A stretch of DNA of 64,000 nt from Isoetes taiwanensis (Eukaryota; Streptophyta; Lycopodiopsida; Isoetales; Isoetaceae): assembly GCA_021234155.1 (NCBI GenBank), contig JAJEKV010000035.1, forward strand, positions 3,672,224 to 3,736,223, given 5' to 3'. Position numbers and translations under genes: made by a program. This document shows, piece by piece, positions 44,492-56,339 of the stretch. Positions within the stretch are counted from its first letter, which is position 1. Each line of letters opens with the position of its first letter. Below the pieces are notes generated by a model. It was given only the letters and a program-made list of their open reading frames with translations, searched no databases and was not told where the DNA came from.

Positions 44492-46961
44492 TGTGACGGG
44501 CCTGTCCAGTTAACCTCTCGGTAACTGGAGATCCCATCGATCTCTACCATTGGATCTATTTAACCTTTGCAACTCAAGAAATTGATACATGCATACTTAG
44601 GTAAAGAATTTAATCTTTATACATGCTCTAAGGACCCAAAAATTCTGTACTTGCCATTGCTCGGCAAAAATCCCACACAACAACCAAAGTTTACAAATAA
44701 TTATAGTTTAAGCCGATCCATAATGATAATAATAATATTAAGCAAATATATTGTCTAGCAATCCACACACTTCTACTCTCGCCTTTCCGAAACTTGGCTA
44801 CTTTCTGGAGCATCTCGCACTTCTGCTTACACCATTTAACCACGGGGTTAGTCACACGGACTAAGTGGGGATCGGGGATTTAGAATATATCAAGCATCAA
44901 TTACCACAAGCATTAACTTAGAACAATAACTTAGCCTTACCATAACCTCGCCCCTGCAATCCAAGTTACTAGTCCAACCAACATAAACACAATGCATAAT
45001 TATGCTAAGCACAACCATTGCAACTTGATTCCAGCATTAAAAACCACATATACACTAGCTAAGCAACCATAGCATCAACATTGCAACCAATATTCCTCTG
45101 GGTCTGAGCAAGGTCAACTCGGCTGATCAGGCCAGTGACATAGAGGCGGGGTAACCACGTGTGTACACACCCTTCCACGATGCGTCCAGCATTGGAGGAC
45201 CACTTACTGTGCATGACGTTGCACCATACGGTACCAAAGCCCGATGTTCAAATATTACCATTTACATAGCACTGTGCAAACCGTGAGTCTAGACCATCGC
45301 ACCTAGACTCCGGCCCCAGAGGTTTATATCAAAGAATTTCACCATAGACAATTACATACAATTCACCATTATTATGCCCATGCCCTTGCCCTAACAAGCT
45401 TACATTCCGTAATTCCATAATATACACTTCATATAACAAGAGAAAGCCCAACCATAAATCAGTAATTAAAATAACCCCAATCATGCAATATGCAACCATC
45501 ACCATTAAATAACAGATAAAAATGTCTACACCTTAACAAGATTTACTAACTCCAGGTTAATAACTATATTTAAGACTTTAATAATGTTTAACCTATAGCA
45601 TTTAAATATCGTTATGGTTCCTTTACCAATTTCCTCTATACACAATACATGTGCTTGTTTTTTTTACATAATATTACTTTAACTAATTTCCAAAGGTTTT
45701 TTTTGTCCTTTAAATATATATAACTAGATAACTTGTTAGTCTTCTCATGTCGTTATGACTATTAGTATAAACCCGCCTTAACAAGGGCCTCCAGCTTAAA
45801 TATATTAACAACTCAACCTTGATATTTTAAGATAGAGCCTTAACTTAAACCTTGAACTTTATTATATTACTTCCTTTACTAACAATTAACTAAATCGTTA
45901 ACAATTTTTATTTCCTAACCTAACCCTAACTGCGTTACAGGTGCGACCTCGGCCTGCTGCTGCCGGATATGGCCTCCAGGCCATCGAACCCATGCCAAAT
46001 CTTCCTTAATCCCTTCGATTCTGGCTTTTACAGAGATTTCACATTCTAATCTTACTGTTTGTGGCCGTAGAAATTAATTCTAACAGGTTTTTCTTCTTGA
46101 TAGAAATCAGACCAACAGATGCCAGATCTGGCATCCAGGCCATTGATTCGGCTTGGAAAGCCCATAAAGCTTCCTGATTTCACTGCCAAAGAGGGTTCTA
46201 AGCCATTTCGGCCAGCTTGTGGCCCTAATCCGGCCATTCTGGATCAGTTTCTTGGCATGCAGACGGAGTTAAAAAGGCAAACTTTTGCTGCCGAATCTCA
46301 TCCTTATTATTCTGAATCAATTTCTTTGATCAAATCGGCCATCCCAGATTCCAAATCGGCCCATTCCATGTTTGTTCCATGACTTTTTTTTGAAGCATTC
46401 AGACACCAACAAATCCCATGCTTTTCTGCCCAATTTCTCATTTCTTATGATGTTTCACCTCATCTCCATATTGATTAAATCTCATAAATTATATCTGAGT
46501 TCAAGAACTTCCCTAATTCAGAGATGTAGAATGATCTCAAATAAAGAGTTCATAAACATGCAGTCTTACTCCCAGCTCAAGATAAGACATGAGTAAATTC
46601 CAAACTTATGTAACAAGAACAACCATCACTCTACTCAAATCACAACTTAATCAAGCACCAAAACCCCAGGTGTAAGTCTTGATCCCCACCTGGAATCCCG
46701 CTTGTTGCTTCTTCTGCGCTCCAACACGCTCCCGGAGCTCTGCACGCGATTCGCTCCTTCAGCAATCCCTCTGCAATCAATCTTTTTCCAAATGCTTTTC
46801 TCTGTACTTATATTTATTTTTAACCACCAGTATTCCATCCGTATAATTTCTACATATACGACGTATTAATTCTGGATGTGTAGTATTTTAATTATTATCC
46901 CCTTTTGCATCTTTTAATAAAATAATTCCACAATGTACCTCAATATCCTAGGTCCGTTACA
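44492..46961. mobile_element. Solo LTR (2470 bp)
   Basis: It begins TGTGACGGGCC and ends GGTCCGTTACA, so the ends form a short inverted repeat (TGTRACGGRCC). It is flanked by the 5-bp duplication ACAGT (44487-44491 and 46962-46966). Duplication unit 2 lacks it, confirming the exact boundaries. The interior has only short frames and no retroelement domains, so it is a recombined solo LTR. The family is unknown. Confidence 0.88.
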
Positions 46962-47754
46962 ACAGTTTTAGGTATATTGGCATTTCCAAGTAGAATAAGT
47001 TGTGATTAAAATGATGATGGATAATTTTTTGGTGTATTATATGGCATTTATCTAGGCATCAGAGATTTAAGGTTTTGTTTGTTAATACAGGAACAATGCA
47101 AACGTTGGATGCAAGGGTCAATGAAAATCTAATACTTCTAAGAGCGGTTATGTGGTAAGATCAGACTTATTACCCTAATCATATATATGATGGATTAGTT
47201 CTGACAAGGGGGAGAAATTGTGCAATGCATAGGTGAACTTCTTTCGGTTGCCATCTGATTGTACAAAGCAACTGAAGATCTTATATTATCCATTGTTTTT
47301 TCATGTAACCCATGGTGGAATAGGATGCGAGCACAAGTCTTTGCATCTAAGGTAATTTCTCTACCATAACTAAGTACTATTCATCCGATGATTAGATCAC
47401 TGAAAATCGTTACGCAGGCATAATTGTGAAGTATTCAGATGCATTAGAAGAATAAAAGGTTATCTTTGGTGGCACAATAAGTATGTTATTAGGTGCAATT
47501 TTAACTATATTTAGCTAGCTAAGTTTTGGACAATGGCATCGATTCCATCTATTTGCTAAAAGAACATATCTGAAGGTGTGTCTATCTTCAAAGTTTTTTA
47601 CCCTTTCAATTTCTAAGGAGTGTTGTCCATCATAGAAGGTAAACTCTAATTGTTGTGTTGGATTCATTAATTTAATCCAAATCAGTGATATAGGCTGTAA
47701 TGAAGTATGCACTTAAAGAGCTGTTGTGCAATACTTTCTGTTATGGTCAGGACC

Positions 47755-48290
47755 CTCCCTGACGAAATCAATGTCATTAGGGTCTTGGTCCCAATGAAAT
47801 TTTATCTCTATCCTCTCAGATACCCCTGGATCTGGTACCAAATGATCAGGCATACTCCAACTCTTATCCAATGCAGGAAAAAGTGGTTGGGTTGCCCTTG
47901 GGATGTAAACCCATCCAGCAGTCTGAGATAACTTCTAAGGAGATTGAACAACATTCTGATTCAATGTAGTATTCTTATTGCCTAAACTGCGCAATCCGTC
48001 AGCTATGTGGGATATGGCAGAGCCCCCACTTTTCTCCTTCATATTTAGCTTTTCTATTTCATTTTTATTTCTTTGCCTGCTTGCTTCTCCATCGTTTTGA
48101 CATCTGACTGCACTCCTATGCATTATTACGGTATCATCTTTGTCCTTTTCATTTTCTATTTTTTTCCTCATAATCAATTCCTGATTCTTCCAGACATTTC
48201 TATGCCTTAATATAGCATCTTCTTTATCTAAATTTCCTTGCTGAGGCTATTGCATGGAAGAAGTCTTACCTGGTGGTGGTCGTGATCCCG
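47755..48290 (-). pseudogene. Unidentified captured exon, copy in unit 1
   Basis: On the minus strand, a charged stretch (LIMRKKIENEKDKDDTVIMH, QRNKNEIEKL) leads to WVYIPRATQPL-like and LVPDPGVSERIEIKFHWDQ segments, in two frames. It is the same protein segment as at 49190-49734. The family is not recognised. Acidic/basic composition suggests a flexible or coiled region followed by a compact part. Probably a fragment of a host gene carried by the Helitron. Confidence 0.4.
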
Positions 48291-48319
48291 CTTTAACAAA
48301 ATTTTGCCTTTCGAAACTG

Positions 48320-49741
48320 GGCATTTGGATAGCAGGTCAGTCAACAGTTTTAGGTATATTGCCATTTCCAAGTAGAATAAGTTGTGATTAAAATGATGGT
48401 GGATAATTTTTTGGTGTATTATATGGCATTTATCTAGGCATCAGAGATTTAAGGTTTTGTTTGTTAATACAGGAACAATGCAAATGTTGGATGCAAGGGT
48501 CAATGAAAATCTAATACTTCTAAGAGCGGTTATGTGGTAAGATCAGACTTATTACACTAATCATATATATGATGGATTAGTTCTGACAAGGGGGAGAAAT
48601 TGTGCAATGCATAGGTGAACTTCTTTCGGTTGCCACCTGATTGTACAAAGCAACTGAAGATCTTATATTATCCATTGTTTTTTGATGTAACCCATGGTGG
48701 AATAGGATGCCAGCACAAGTCTTTGCATCTAAGGTAATCTCTCTACCATAACCAAGCATTATTCATCTGATGATTAGATCACTGAAAATCGTTACACATG
48801 CATAAGTATGAAGTATTCAGATGCATTAGTAGAATAAAAGGTTATGAATTGTTTGCTATATAGCTTTCTACATCTTTTGAACTCCTTTAGAGGATGGATG
48901 AATGCTTAGTTTGGTGGCACAATAAGTATGTTATTAGGTGCAATTTAACTATATTTAGCTTGCTAAGTTTTGGACAATGGCATCAATTCCATCTATTTGC
49001 TAAAAGAACATATCTGAAGGTGCGTTTATCTTCAAAGTTTTTTTCCCTTTCAATTTCCAAGGAGTGTTGTTCATCATAGAAGGTAAACTCTAATTGTTGT
49101 GTTGGATTCATTAATTTTATCCAAATCAGTGATATAGGCTCTAATGAAGTACGCACTTAAAGAGCTGAGCTGTTGTGCAATACTTTTTCATGGGTCGGGA
49201 CCCTCTCGTGAAAAATCAATGTCATTGGGGTCTTGGTCTGAAGGAAATTTTATCTCTATCCCATCAGATACCCCCGGATCTGGTACCAAATGACAATGCA
49301 GAAAAAAGTGGTTGGGTTGCCCTTGGGATGTAAACCCATCCAGCAGTCTGAGATAACTTCTGAGGAGATTGAACAACATTCTGATTCAATGTATTATTCT
49401 TATTGCCTAAACTGCGTAATTCGTCAGCTATGTGAGATATGGCAGAGCCCCTGCTTTTCTCCTTCATACTTGGCTTTTCTATTTCATTTTTATTTCTTTG
49501 CCTACTTGCTTCTCCATCATTTTGAAATCTGACTGCACGTCTATGCATTATTACAGTATCTTCTTTATCCTTTTCATTTTCTATTTTTTCCCTCATAATT
49601 AATTCCTGATTCTTCCAGACATTTCTACGCCTTAATGTAGCATCTTCTTTATCTAAATTTCCTTGCTGAGGCTGTTGCATGGAAGAAGTCTTACCTGGTG
49701 GTGGTTGCAATCCCGCTTTAACAAAATTTTGCATTTCGAAA
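48320..49741. repeat. Tandem duplication unit 2 in Helitron 2
   Basis: Direct repeat of unit 1 from GGCATTTGGATAGCAGGTCAGT to CATTTCGAAACT. It has scattered substitutions and one extra block near 48843-48898 relative to unit 1. It retains the uninterrupted CAACAGTTTTAGG target into which the solo LTR went in unit 1. Confidence 0.88.
49190..49734 (-). pseudogene. Unidentified captured exon, copy in unit 2
   Basis: The longer version of the duplicated segment: MQNFVKAGLQPPPGKTSSMQ, then a highly charged region (NVWKNQELIMREKIENEKDK), then SHIADELRSLGNKN, LSQTAGWVYIPRATQP, and after a frame change LVPDPGVSDGIEIKFPSDQ and DPNDIDFSREGPDP. The protein is not recognised. Conservation of the frame in both duplicate units suggests a true former exon. 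Only 156 residues are continuous. Confidence 0.45.
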
Positions 49742-51749
49742 CTGAAATAGATATTGTCTCTGTTGCATTGCTAAACTGATATTCTTTTATTGTTATGACA
49801 AGGAGAAATATACAAATCCTTCAATGGCGATGTATCTACTGAACCCCATTTCTCATGTTTGAGGAAGCTAGAAGAATTCATGGAGGATGGTGTCAGGAGC
49901 TGCATCGTAGTCTTGGAAGTTGGTGTAACCATACTCGGATATATTTTTATGTTTATCCACAGTTGGTGAAAATATTCTATCCCATATAAAACCCCTAGGC
50001 TTTATTATGATGAAAATGCTTAGTCTTATTATCTCCGGCTTTTTCTATTGTTTCTATGGTCTGCTAGGTGTTGTAGGGTTTTGAACAACCAGGTTACAGC
50101 TCACTGTCTCAATGTTTGCTACATGGACCTTCAACATGGTTTCATATGCAGGAGTTCTATGAATGCCAATAGGATGGAATTTCAACAAGGGACTTCACTG
50201 CCAGAGCATATAATTTCAATAAGGGGCTTCAATCAGAGTAGCAGCCATCTGCGCAGGCATGGTTTAGAAGGTCCCATTTTTGCTTGCAAGTGTAGGTAAT
50301 GTAAGCTACAATGCTACAACTACCCTTTGCTATTTTTTGTTTGAGTGCTTAATGAAAAATCAATTTGCACCAGTATGTTGAGGCCCTGGATAAAATACAG
50401 TTGGAAGCCAGAGTTGGCTTTTTTTATGTGTAGTTAGTTTTTAGGCATGAAAGAGTTTGGATATATCCATAGTGGACAAGAATATGTATAAGTAGTTTGC
50501 AAGGCAGATTCTACATCCCTAAGTAGTGCCTCTGATATAAAAGTGCTTTGCCTAACTGCTGAACAAGCAAGGTTGGCACGTCTCATTACTGCCTTTGCGT
50601 ACAACCCAATTTGGGATGACGTGCCATTAGACCATCTAGCTGCAACTTGTATACAACTTAGATTTGAAGCAATGTTAATAGTTGATTATTTAGACGTGCC
50701 TTGCTCATTCTGTTGTTTCATTGTTTGTAATATCTTGCCTTCGACTTTGTTAAATTTTGACATTCATGACCATTCTGCAGGAGTACTCTTTTTGCATTGA
50801 AGATCTTTGTTGGCCTTGGAGATTTGTTGAACGTTTTCTCTTCTTTGGCATTACATTGCCATTGTTATTTAGAGTTTTCACAAATTTTCATGCCAAAAGA
50901 TAATTTTGTAATGATCAAGTTGGTACCTATCTATTTGGAAGTGACAGGCTTGCTAAGAGTGCTTGAATTACACCCCAAAATATATTGTGAGCATCATGAA
51001 TAACGGTGGTAGCCAGAAAATCTTGGGTCGTAAAGAATGGATGCAGACTTGAACAACTCTAGAAATAGCTCCTTAAGGTAAACAGAGTTTTAAATGATAA
51101 CGTAGTCATTGCTAGCTTGGGACACCACAAGGCTTCAACCAGCAATCAAGCATAAGTTTATGTAAACAAGCAATATCGAAATAGCACATATAAGATTTCC
51201 CTTTCTTCAATTATAAGTCATAATTGCAAGGGATAACAATACATGGCACACATCCGAAAAATCTCTGAATATTTCACTTATGATTTGAGATTATATTTTT
51301 GAAAAGGTTATGCAAGAGATTCTTGGCTCCCATGCATAGTTTGTAATTCACATGGTCTATATGTTATTCATATACCTAGAACCACACATTTATAATGAAC
51401 CACTCTAAATCTCACAGGACCACATTTATTCCAAGTAAACTTACTCCTTTCAAGATGATTCAATTCCAGAAACCTGACTTCCCACTCCAATATTCCACCA
51501 ACAGTCTAATCGCAATTGTGTTGATTACACTAAGATCTACTATCTTTCACAAAATCCTAAACCATTGTAAGCACCAACAAATTGTATGCAAACCATGTCG
51601 TCTAGCCTATTCCACCCAATGCATTCCATTATTCCTACATGTTCCGCGGAGCATAGTTAATGCTCGACTTTCTTAAATTGACCTAACATTTTCACAAATT
51701 GGGCTCCATTACAACTAAGAACACCATTACATTTAAATCTCTTTATTCC
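49742..51749. other. Helitron 2 distal interior, no gene recognised
   Basis: Short open frames (for example 50048-50299 and 50543-50800) without recognisable domains. Exon-like segments after CAG acceptors occur near 50153 and 50780. It may be captured exonic and intronic sequence. Confidence 0.35.
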
Positions 51750-51856
51750 ACCTACAAATACCATTATGTCAATCCAGTCTATGCGTCCACGACTAATGCC
51801 CACACCTACAAATACCATTATGTTTATCCAGTCTATGCGTCCATGACTAATGCCCG
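51750..51856. repeat. 54-bp direct repeat next to the Helitron 2 end
   Basis: Two copies (51750-51803, 51804-51856) of ACCTACAAATACCATTATGT ... GACTAATGCCC. They differ at a few bases, and the second runs directly into the terminal hairpin. Confidence 0.88.
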
Positions 51857-51868
51857 GCATCGCCGGGC
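51852..51868 (+). other. Helitron 2 terminal hairpin
   Basis: GCCCGGC-ATC-GCCGGGC. It has the same stem as the array units with one loop base changed, and is followed by ACACGTTTCTAG. Confidence 0.9.
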
Positions 51869-51880
51869 ACACGTTTCTAG

Positions 51881-54064
51881 TTAGGTTTCTATTTGTGGAG
51901 TTAAGGGCACATCATGTGCTTCCTAGCAAATAGCTACAATCATTTTTTATTTGTTCCAACACGATATTGCAAGGACGATACAATATGTCATAAGTTACCA
52001 TGTGACGATGCTAGAGTAATCATATTTGGGCTGCAAAATCCACCTGTTTGTACTAAAGATGCTTGCTTCATGTAAAGTACTTGTAAAGTACTTAGATTAA
52101 AATTGGCAAGGTATACAATTGCCTCATTTTTCGGAGAACCAATTGGCTCGTCCACCATGGAAGGGGAGAATGGTCATCATGTCTTTCACTATTGCTCTTT
52201 ATGTGATAGCATAGCTAGAATTCTAAGAATGATATCCTCGAATAGTCTTCCATCTGAAGGTCATTTTAAAACATTTCTTTGTCACTACGAAGACATTTGC
52301 AACTTGCAAGTATGGCACTTGATGACCATTCGATTGAAAGTTGCCCTGTGTAAGCCCATGTTGCATGTATTCTCTGTTTGTTAAAAAATGCCCTCTAAGC
52401 TTGCTCTTTTTAGTCGTGTTGTCATTATCTCAAGAAAACTTGGCTTATTATTGTCTGAGGTTTATCCTTAAGCATGATGTTTTAAACGCCATCCTTCTGC
52501 CAAGGCGGCCATGTGTTGTAATAATACTGAGTGCCACATATAAAACAGCTGTGAAATAAGCCACAGAGATAGATAAAAGCTTATACTATATACCTAGGCA
52601 TTGCAACAGGGTAAAAGATTTTTATTGATAAAAGCCCCTACACACTTAGATTCGAAGATCATCCATTCGTACCTGGAGGGTCTGCCTGTAGCCTCCAACG
52701 GAGACTCAACCGCAATACTGCAGCCGATTGCAACAAACGACACAGCTTCTTTCTTGGTCCTCATAACATAAGTTACTGGATCATCCGTTTGTTGGCAAAT
52801 CCAATATCAGAAACTTCAACTTGCAGAATTCTACGCAAAAAAAAAGGTAAAGAACAAAGACCCTTTCAAATCTAAAGGCATCACTCAAGAAATTTGCAAA
52901 TACCTTGCCTCAATTGGCGCCTTAAGAATGGCCAAGAGAAATAGAAACAAAGAGGAAGCAGCCACATAAGTTATGAGAGATGTGAATGGGACAGTCCAAC
53001 AACCACGAAATAGCCACAGAATACTGAATCGACAGCTCTTGACAACTGGGTTTAAGCAACTTCAAGGAATTCGCACAGAAAAATCGTGCCCCGTCACACT
53101 TCTTTTAATTTGAAAGTAAGAAGCTCCTATTTCTTTTGCACAGTGACTAAATCTCCTTTCACAAATCATGACAACAGCCAGTTTCATCAGGTAAGGATTC
53201 CTCCCAGCTACGTCACCCACTGAATGAAATAGAGCTACACCTGCAAATTTGGTTGCCATGACAAAATCGGAAGACAATGTTTTGTTTTACAATAGAGAAA
53301 TGATTCAAACCCCAGTTCAAAAGCTTAGCTATGAAGTAAAACCTCCAAAGACTGTCGAACTGTTGCTAACGGGTATGAAGCCAAAAATAAACCATTGCTT
53401 CAAATTTCAAGGTATGTACAGAACTTTCTTAACTGTAGCGCTGATCAAATCAGAGCTTTGTAATGCCTTCCTAAACTTGAATGAAAAAAATGCTCAAAAC
53501 AGACATAACATGAATGCCGATTAGACTAAATCATGCCGTTTATCCATGACTGGTACATCCGGACATGGTCGCCTACAACGGTGCAATGTTGATTTAAGCA
53601 GCACCCATTATATATGAAGCCAAAAAATAGGCTGGTGAATTGGCTGGAAACTTCGAGAAGGGAAATAAAAGCTTATCGAACACCATACCGCGTTCTAGTT
53701 TATGTCACATGATCGAAACTTCCAGAAAGAACTACCGCCTTCCAAACTTTTTCTGTGCTCACACGTGTCCAATTTAATTCATAACTTTCCATAAAAAATA
53801 CAGGCAGCTAAGCTGCCCCCTTACCTTCCCTATTACAATTATATATTAGAGATATAAAGCTTTCCGAGAGACCTTACTAGGAATACTTAAATGGGCTATA
53901 TTTGATTAGGACTTGATTAGGACTTGAGGGTTTTTGTTGCTTTCCAATCAGTGAGTACTATATTTCTTCATATAACTATTCAATCAAAGCTCTACTTTAG
54001 ATAAGATTAGCGCAAATGGAGAGCTATTTCAGAGATATCTTAGCCAAGATTTGAGGGAGAAACT
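51881..54064. other. Spacer between Helitron 2 and the gypsy element
   Basis: No confident gene. The plus-strand frames at 52103-52384 and 53249-53524 show no known domain. The minus strand holds several exon-like pieces, the best of which is listed separately. Confidence 0.4.
52599..52797 (-). other. Unidentified open exon-like segment, possible host gene fragment
   Basis: It reads continuously for about 66 residues without an ATG start: TDDPVTYVMRTKKEAVSFVA, then IGCSIAVESPLEATG, then YEWMIFESKCVGAF. Upstream on the same strand, at about 53020-52905, is a membrane-like stretch (FTSLITYVAASSLFLFLLAIL). At 53277-53062 there is another open piece with AKEIGASYFQIK. Together these could be exons of one membrane protein gene, but I do not recognise it and cannot fix the splice sites. 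Confidence 0.3.
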
Positions 54065-54069
54065 AATGA
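54065..54069. repeat. Gypsy element target duplication, left
   Basis: AATGA, matching 63638-63642. The 5-bp length is usual for Ty3/gypsy integration. Confidence 0.9.
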
Positions 54070-54783
54070 TGTTATGCCCAAATATTCTGCAGACCATTGT
54101 TCTAAAATTTGCATGCATTATGGGCGAACAATAATGATTTAATGCGGTTGGCATTAGAATTATGGTCGCATGTTTCCTAGTCCTAGGATTATGGTGCACC
54201 TGGTAGATCTTAGGCTAAGGGAATCAACCGAATGTTTAATAATGTAAACGGGGTTGCTAAGTTTGCCTTGGGGCATTGTGATAACAATGTAATTAAAAAG
54301 GCAAACATTTAATTGGTTAATGGTCTAATAACTGTTGAAGAAAAGGTGAGCACCCTGAAATCGGGTGCTCACTATCGACCTGCTATAAACAAGGGATGGG
54401 CAGTGTGAGTTGCTGGATTAGTATCGGCTATTGTCGATTTACCTCTCGGTGAGGATCGACTGTTGTTGGGTGGTTGCCACCTGGCTTTGCCACGTTGGCA
54501 TGGTGCCAGCAGGAGGTGCCAGAATTGGCCCAGCAGGCAGCCAGAGTTGATACAGGGAAGAATCGTCTGGCCATTAATTGTTTGCCATGGGCATTTGCCA
54601 GGGTGGCAAGGGTTTAAGGTAGGCAGGCGACATAGTCTGTGAATTTGTGAGGGAGAAGCTGGAAAGCTGCAGAAGGAAGGGAGGTCCAGTTAAGGAGCAA
54701 ATTGCCAGAAGTATCTACAAGGTTTCTATTGTTGGAGTAGAGGGAGAGCTTGGTGTTCCAGGTAAGCCACGAAAGGCTGAATC

Positions 54784-54792
54784 CTTATGGAT
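54784..54792. repeat. Target duplication of the Mutator-like element, left
   Basis: CTTATGGAT, repeated at 56385-56393. The 3' LTR has the single uninterrupted site. Confidence 0.92.
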
Positions 54793-54831
54793 CGATACTT
54801 CAAATGGCTCCCGAAACTAACTTCGCAAACC

Positions 54832-55134
54832 AACCGGTTTCGTTTGGGCGAACCCCAAAAATTCGCCCAGGCGAACCCACTGGATTCGCCCAGGCGAACC
54901 CGCACCCCTGACGTGGCGGGAGCGTCGCGGGGGCAGGACCTGCGTGGCATCAGCTACAGGGTTCGCCCAAGCGAACCCAAACCCAGGTTAGATGTACGTG
55001 TGATGGCCCTGCCACAATAAATGCCCTGCCGGGTTCGCCCAAGTGAACCCCGTGCTTGGCGGGCCCATTAGCACGTGTGGCAGTCGGGTGGCAGACGCAA
55101 TAAAAGCGCCCTGCCGGGTTCGCCCAAGCGAACC
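54832..55134. repeat. Palindromic 20-mer cluster, left arm
   Basis: Six copies of GGGTTCGCCCAAGCGAACCC or close variants, near 54832, 54860, 54885, 54960, 55030 and 55115. Each is itself an almost perfect palindrome. Confidence 0.88.
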
Positions 55135-56063
55135 CCCTGCTCGGTAGGCCCATTGGCACGTGGGGGTGGGAGTGTGACGAGTGCCAATACTTCCAGTTCT
55201 CAATGAGGTGAGGATTCCGCCGCCATAGCCCATAGAGGTAAAGCCTTAATGGCTTGGCCTCTGTCTGCTCTGTGCGCCGTTGCTGGCCTATCTATGAATC
55301 CATACCTCAATGCTCCACTCCCCTGCAAAAGGCAGACAAATTTATAGGCTTTCCTTATTTTCCCCCTTCTTCCCTCTGCTGGATTTGAAGCTCTAATCCC
55401 TGCCGATTTAAGAACAAACATGAACCAATTTACCCTTTGTAACAACGGCCAAGAATAGAGACAGTCCAACTACTCACATTCTTTCTGATCAGTGCAGAAG
55501 TGAGTGGTTTTTTCTTGATCAAGCCGACATTATACTAGATAATAGAGAATTCGCTGCAGCATAGAAAATTCTGGCTAGAGAAGCCAGAGCAATCAAACAG
55601 TAACGTTTGGCACTCTGCCACAGATTCTGGGAGCAAACCGTCAACACGGTATGGAGCTCTACCACAGATCCAAACTCAGTCTGACTCTTAGCAGCCTCCG
55701 GCTTTTGGGTATCCCAGCAACCAGTCGTTCTTTGGCCCTGCACGCGGCAATCCTGGCTGCGATTCAGATCCCATGAGCACAAGCTTATCTACTGCTGAAT
55801 CTCGATGATACCCACCGGCGTTTCTATTTCACAGATTCCCCAAACTCCTTCTTTGCAAATCCCGATCATGCCCCTTCAGGTATAAGGCGGATTCAGTCAC
55901 AGGCATTCAGCCACAAGAGGTTCTTCACGTGGACTCAGCCACAGGCGGTTCTTCACGCCTCTCTTACTCAATCAACTCTGATGTCTTCTGTATCAATCAA
56001 TCCGGCCCTCTTCCTTTTAGTCTCCCTGTGCTTTCGATCTCCCTGTGCTTTCGGCCGCCATGG

Positions 56064-56339
56064 GGTTCGCCCAAGCGAACCCGGTAGGTCGTGATGTAGC
56101 CCTGTACCGCCTGTACCGCACTGTCCCGTCAGGTCGCACGCCGGTGGGTTCGCTTGGGCGAACCCGGTAGTCGACTCCGCCATCGGGCCCCGCGATCTGC
56201 CATGACAACCTAACCCGGGTTTGGGTTCGCCCAAGCGAACCCGGTAGGAATGCCACGCAGGCATCCCGCGCCCTCGACCGTCCCGCCACGTCGTCCGCGG
56301 GTTCGCTTGGGCGAATCCGACGGGTTCGCCTGGGCGAAT
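56064..56339. repeat. Palindromic 20-mer cluster, right arm
   Basis: Five copies near 56064, 56148, 56223, 56300 and 56320, in either the CCCAAG or CTTGGG orientation. Several lie outside strictly paired TIR positions, so the motif has multiplied within the element. Confidence 0.88.

Larger units (their letters stand above)
44461..48319. repeat. Tandem duplication unit 1 in Helitron 2 (split by a solo LTR)
   Basis: GGCATTTGGATAGTAGGTCAGT at 44463-44484 continues after the solo LTR with TTTTAGGTATATTGGCATTTCC at 46967 and runs to CTTTCGAAACT at about 48319. The same order occurs at 48320-49741. Without the insert the unit is about 1.38 kb. Confidence 0.85.
44178..51880 (+). mobile_element. 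Helitron 2 (7.7 kb), non-autonomous, with nested insertions
   Basis: The start TCTATTTATTTAAAAGAG is close to the array units' TCTACTTATTTAAAAAG and is preceded by A. The end has hairpin GCCCGGCATCGCCGGGC (51852-51868), then ACACGTTTCTAG, followed by T. The A/T flanks fit Helitron insertion. Between the ends the sequence is unlike the array units: a solo LTR, a 1.4 kb tandem duplication and unidentified frames. Shared ends with different interiors are typical of one non-autonomous Helitron family carrying different cargo. No Rep/helicase is seen. The 5' end is a motif match, less sure than the 3' end. Confidence 0.7.

Noticed and set aside
46119-46382. An 87-residue frame (MPDLASRPLIRLGKPIKLP...) as a gene
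   Set aside because: It lies inside the solo LTR with no recognisable domain.
54832-56339. Several overlapping open frames in the Mutator-like arms (repeated GFAWANP / RVRLGEP peptides)
   Set aside because: They are translations of the palindromic 20-mer, which lacks stop codons in several frames.
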